This document shows positions 61,226 to 64,000 of a DNA stretch of 64,000 nucleotides, piece after piece. The notes under the pieces were generated by a model. It had not been told where the DNA came from. It made no database searches and worked only from the letters and a program-made list of their open reading frames with translations. The stretch is from Fulvitalea axinellae (lineage in GTDB: Bacteria; Bacteroidota; Bacteroidia; Cytophagales; Cyclobacteriaceae). The DNA lies in assembly GCF_036492835.1 (NCBI RefSeq), contig NZ_AP025314.1, forward strand, positions 62,001 through 126,000. The letters are read 5' to 3'. The first letter of the stretch is position 1, and every line of letters begins with the position of its first letter. The translations under genes and the position numbers were made by a program.

Positions 61226-61732
61226 TTAGCGTAAGTACGCTTCTCGTTTTTCCGGCCCGAATTCCACTTCGATGTGATCGTTGAGCGTAGTAGCCAGCTC
61301 ATATCCGGAGTAAGTGGCGGCTACTGGAAAGGAAAGGTGGCTTCTGTTGACAAGCACCGCCGTTTCGATCTTCTTGAGATTTACGTCAAGGAAAGGCTTA
61401 AGGCCCTGTAAGAGAGTGCGACCGCTGTTCAGCACGTCGTCAACCAGAATGACTGACTTGTCCCGCAACTCTTTGGCGTCAATACCTAATTGCACGTCGG
61501 CATTCGCCGGTCCGTGTTTGTCCAGCGTCACTTTGCACAATTCGGCTTTGTACGGGGCGATTGTCCGGAAAATCTCCACCAGACGTTCGGCGAAAGCGTA
61601 ACCGGTACCGTTGATGCCGGCAAAAATAATTCCTTGTTCCTCGAAATTCCGTTCGTAAATCTCGTAAGCTATCCGCTTGATGCGACGGTCGACCTGGGTG
61701 GTGTCCAGGATCATGATCTTATCCGTTGTCAT
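61226..61732 (-). CDS. Phosphoribosyltransferase family protein (PyrR-like)
   Basis: 168 residues from ATG 61732; a further upstream ATG (61774) is less likely. The PRPP-binding loop VILVDDVLNSGRTLL is intact, and FAGINGTGYAFAERLVEIF and VTLDKHG are in the expected places. Size and loop sequence are closest to PyrR/uracil phosphoribosyltransferase-type proteins, but the RNA-binding role of PyrR is not evident. It precedes panB by 36 bp and may be co-transcribed. Confidence 0.82.
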   Translation of the reverse strand: MTTDKIMILDTTQVDRRIKRIAYEIYERNFEEQGIIFAGINGTGYAFAERLVEIFRTIAPYKAELCKVTLDKHGPANADVQLGIDAKELRDKSVILVDDVLNSGRTLLQGLKPFLDVNLKKIETAVLVNRSHLSFPVAATYSGYELATTLNDHIEVEFGPEKREAYLR

Positions 61733-61837
61733 GCGATTTTTCTTAGGTTGATTGCCTTGGCCAAAGTTATGCATATTCCGAAAACTTAGCCCTTTCGGCG
61801 TCGATTACTTTTGTCGGGGGCATAGTTCCCGTGGACA

Positions 61838-61880
61838 CAAAACAATAAAGGAGCCACGGCGTGACTCCTTTATTGTTTTG
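61838..61880 (-). terminator. Terminator of the Lrp-family gene
   Basis: CAAAACAATAAAGGAG (61838-61853) pairs with CTCCTTTATTGTTTTG (61865-61880), and inner CAC/GTG extends the stem. The lower AT-rich part of the stem supplies the T-tract. Confidence 0.88.
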
Positions 61881-61896
61881 TTAAGCTATTTCCCTG

Positions 61897-62367
61897 TTAC
61901 GGCACAGGCATAACCTTGCTGTCTTTGTATGTGGAAAGCACTACCATCGACGAGAGGTTGTCCACCACATCGATGTCGCTTACGTCTTCGAGCATCAGTT
62001 GTTGGTAAGTGCCGATGTCTTTTGCGATCACTTTGAGGAGAAAATCCCCCGATCCCGTGATGTGATGGCACTCGATCACATTGTCGATCTTGTTGATCTT
62101 GTCAAGGAATGTCTTGATGTTGTCCTTGTTGTGACCTTTTAGGGTCACTAACACGAAGGTGGACACCCCCAAGCCGACTTTGTCGCTGTCAAGCAGAGCG
62201 TGGTAGCTTTTGATGAGTCCTGTCTGCTCAAGCTTTTTCACCCGTTCCAAAGTAGGAGCCGGCGAAAGCCCGATTTCCTTCGACAGTTGGGCGTTAGTTA
62301 TCTTTGCACTCCTCTGCAAGATATCCAAGATCTTACGATCTATTTTATCTAGCCTATTAGTAGCCAT
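61897..62367 (-). CDS. Lrp/AsnC-family transcriptional regulator
   Basis: 156 residues, the standard size. N-terminal helix-turn-helix (about 8-55, KIDRKILDILQRSAKITNAQLSKEIGLSPAPTLERVK) and a C-terminal RAM/AsnC ligand-binding domain (about 70-145, with HHITGSGDFLLKVIAKD). It probably senses an amino acid. brnQ is 3 kb away on the other strand and no operator could be assigned. It is monocistronic. Confidence 0.94.
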   Translation of the reverse strand: MATNRLDKIDRKILDILQRSAKITNAQLSKEIGLSPAPTLERVKKLEQTGLIKSYHALLDSDKVGLGVSTFVLVTLKGHNKDNIKTFLDKINKIDNVIECHHITGSGDFLLKVIAKDIGTYQQLMLEDVSDIDVVDNLSSMVVLSTYKDSKVMPVP

Positions 62368-62520
62368 TTTTTACAACGAATTTGAAAACGGTCATTAATC
62401 ATCCAACTTCACTACGCCCGGGGTATCCAGGCTACAAAATTTTTAACTTGTATTTGCGCTAGGCAGTTAAAAAAAATTCTGTCCCGCACAAAGTAAGCAA
62501 ATTTGGATCAATAGGTAAAT

Positions 62521-62552
62521 AAAAAAGCAACAATCGTACTACGAATGTTGCC
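62521..62552 (-). terminator. Terminator of the barrel gene at 62589
   Basis: On the minus strand GCAACATTCG and CGATTGTTGC (one mismatch) flank a 5-nt loop, followed by TTTTTT. Confidence 0.82.
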
Positions 62553-62588
62553 TTTCTTATATCCTAAAAGGTTTTTTTCGATTTTTCC

Positions 62589-63356
62589 TTAGAACAGGTC
62601 AAAACTCAAGCCTACTTGCGATGTGGTAGCGTCCGTTTCGCTAGGACCTTTGCCACTCTCAAACATTGAAGAGAGGTTCTGGTAGTAGTAAAGGTTGATC
62701 CACCCGAATCCCACTCGGCCGTAAACGCCATAGCGGAACTTTTCGAGGTTGAAATCCTCTTTGTATTTTACGGTTTTTGTTTCCCCGTCTTTTTTATACT
62801 TGATCTTCGTCTTAGAGTCGATCAAATAACCCACTTTTCCACCTAAAGCCATCTTGAAGCCTTTTCTTGAGTTTGGCCCCAAGGACGAATAGCGGAATTC
62901 CAGCGGAATATCGAGGTAAGTCATCTGGAGGTTTGTCTTATTAATTGACGCGCCTTCAAACGGTTTAACGGGTACTGGAGATTTGTCTACCGGAGTGTAC
63001 GTCTCCGTGATACTCTGGATGGTTACGATCTCGGTCTGTCCGTTATTGTTTTTCAACGTAACGTCTTCGCTGAAGCTGTAGTTCTCAACCCCAATCCCGA
63101 TTCCCGGGTTGAAAGAGAACTTGGATTTCCCTATAGGAATCCCATACGTATAGTAGACGTTGAACGCTCTGGAGCTAAACCACTTCGTTCCCATGTTGCT
63201 GGGTGTGGAGTTGATCCAGTTCCAACCGAATTCTACAAACAGGTCACCGGGCAGATCTGGCATCCCCCTCTTCTTCTCAGTGTTTTCTCCCTGAGCGAAA
63301 CCAAAATTTACGCCCATGACCAATATTGCCACGGCTGATAATAAAATCCTTCTCAT
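62589..63356 (-). CDS. Outer-membrane beta-barrel protein
   Basis: 255 residues from ATG 63356 (MRRILLSAVAILVMGVNFGFAQ), which gives a proper signal peptide; an upstream in-frame start (63395) does not. The rest has the alternating pattern and aromatic girdles of a small barrel (FVEFGWNWINS, SFNPGIGIGVENYSF, LQMTYLDIPLEFRYS, MALGGKVGYLIDSK, YGVYGRVGFGWINLYYY and the final SQVGLSFDLF ending in Phe). Function unknown. Confidence 0.85.
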   Translation of the reverse strand: MRRILLSAVAILVMGVNFGFAQGENTEKKRGMPDLPGDLFVEFGWNWINSTPSNMGTKWFSSRAFNVYYTYGIPIGKSKFSFNPGIGIGVENYSFSEDVTLKNNNGQTEIVTIQSITETYTPVDKSPVPVKPFEGASINKTNLQMTYLDIPLEFRYSSLGPNSRKGFKMALGGKVGYLIDSKTKIKYKKDGETKTVKYKEDFNLEKFRYGVYGRVGFGWINLYYYQNLSSMFESGKGPSETDATTSQVGLSFDLF

Positions 63357-63524
63357 ATACTTTGCGGAAAAAGAAAAGTCAGGCACTTCGGACAAAGATA
63401 ATTATTTTATTGAGACGCACATACTAAAATTCAAAGGTACCTGCGTTCAAGACGAGTCTACATGGCCTGAATGGCCTTCGACTTCATAGATAACGTTTGC
63501 CCTAATACTTTATTGTCCAAAAAA

Positions 63525-64000
63525 TCAACAACAACGTTCATAGACCTCCACTTTTCCCGTTTCGGGGTAAAAGACGATTTTGATGCGAAGATCCAACTCT
63601 ATAAGATAATAGAAGCTCACGCTGTCCTTTCGCTTGGCGGTTTCCTGCCATATTCCGTCAACGCTGACGTCCTCGACAAAAGTCTGTCCTGAGGGAATGG
63701 CGGGCGACCGGAACCTGTCTTTGTCAAAAAAATGCTTCAGGCGGTTTATTATGGCCTCTTCCCTTTCCTGTATCGACGGGTTCGGCAGGTTCAGCTCCGT
63801 TTGGCCCAGTAGCTGGAATGCCCGGAAAGAGTCTCGGTAAAGGGAATTTCCCGTCGTTCCGAAAATTTCGAAAACGACCGTGCTTTCCAGAAAGTTCGGT
63901 CCCATGACTCGAATCACAAAATGGTCCTTAGACCCTTTTCGGACAAAATCCACGGTTTTGTAATCCATAAAAAGCAATTCGCCCTTGGCCGGGGGCAACA
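63525..64000 (-). CDS. Uncharacterised protein, start beyond the right edge
   Basis: At least 158 residues, open at the window edge; the only in-window start candidates are TTG 63998 and an internal ATG (63968). I do not recognise a family. The visible part is a beta-rich N-terminal half (KTVDFVRKGSKDHFVIRVMG, ESTVVFEIFGTTGNSLYRDSF) and a C-terminal half with a helix and a final sheet (FYYLIELDLRIKIVFYPETGKVEVYERCC). A lipoprotein signal could lie outside the window, but that is speculation. Confidence 0.7.
   Translation of the reverse strand, partial: LPPAKGELLFMDYKTVDFVRKGSKDHFVIRVMGPNFLESTVVFEIFGTTGNSLYRDSFRAFQLLGQTELNLPNPSIQEREEAIINRLKHFFDKDRFRSPAIPSGQTFVEDVSVDGIWQETAKRKDSVSFYYLIELDLRIKIVFYPETGKVEVYERCC

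Overview
The window reads as chromosomal DNA of a Bacteroidota bacterium, most likely of the order Cytophagales. The evidence is two SusC/SusD-type outer-membrane uptake pairs, each preceded by an ECF sigma factor and a FecR anti-sigma factor, a secreted glycosidase ending in a type IX secretion (Por) sorting domain, many SPII lipoproteins and beta-barrel proteins, and the scarcity of Shine-Dalgarno sequences. No rRNA, tRNA or CRISPR array was recognised.

Layout. 1-354: end of an IS4-type transposase cut by the window edge. 853-7848: a multidomain GH85 endo-beta-N-acetylglucosaminidase and an M16 peptidase. 8131-18013: first uptake locus (sigma, FecR, SusC, SusD and two lipoproteins with carbohydrate-binding-like C-termini). 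18161-20180, minus strand: rtcB-prfH, an RNA-repair and ribosome-rescue pair with an unusual leader (20181-20532). 20690-20885: first copy of a 196-bp element carrying five 11-bp sites at an exact 22-bp pitch. 21149-28360: second sigma/FecR/SusC/SusD locus. 28539-31206: an ISAs1-type element inserted into the first site of the second copy of the 196-bp element (29803-29998), then an IS4-type element.

31441-49296: mostly housekeeping and envelope genes: trpB, outer-membrane barrels, an 848-residue protein of unknown function, prmA, an M23 peptidase, a patatin-barrel protein, a 55-residue CcoS on the minus strand, a 1716-residue exported protein, mgsA, a FeoB-associated small protein and an inositol monophosphatase family gene. 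49410-52076, minus strand: lnt, rsmI and a pterin dehydratase. 52298-55770: an acyl carrier protein, then nrtR-prs-nadV, an NAD salvage locus with its likely regulator and a candidate operator. After a 746-bp gap holding a candidate minus-strand small RNA come an orphan nuoD and brnQ. 59224-61732, minus strand: a phosphoribosyltransferase, then panB, a DUF2062 gene and an HD hydrolase; then an Lrp regulator, a barrel protein and a gene cut by the right edge.

The most unusual signals are (1) the two colinear 196-bp elements with five 22-bp-phased sites, and (2) the rtcB-prfH leader. In the leader a promoter-like box, a hairpin with a U8 tract, a 12-nt Shine-Dalgarno match, a 15-codon reading frame and four consecutive hairpins precede an operon that is thought to repair damaged 16S rRNA.
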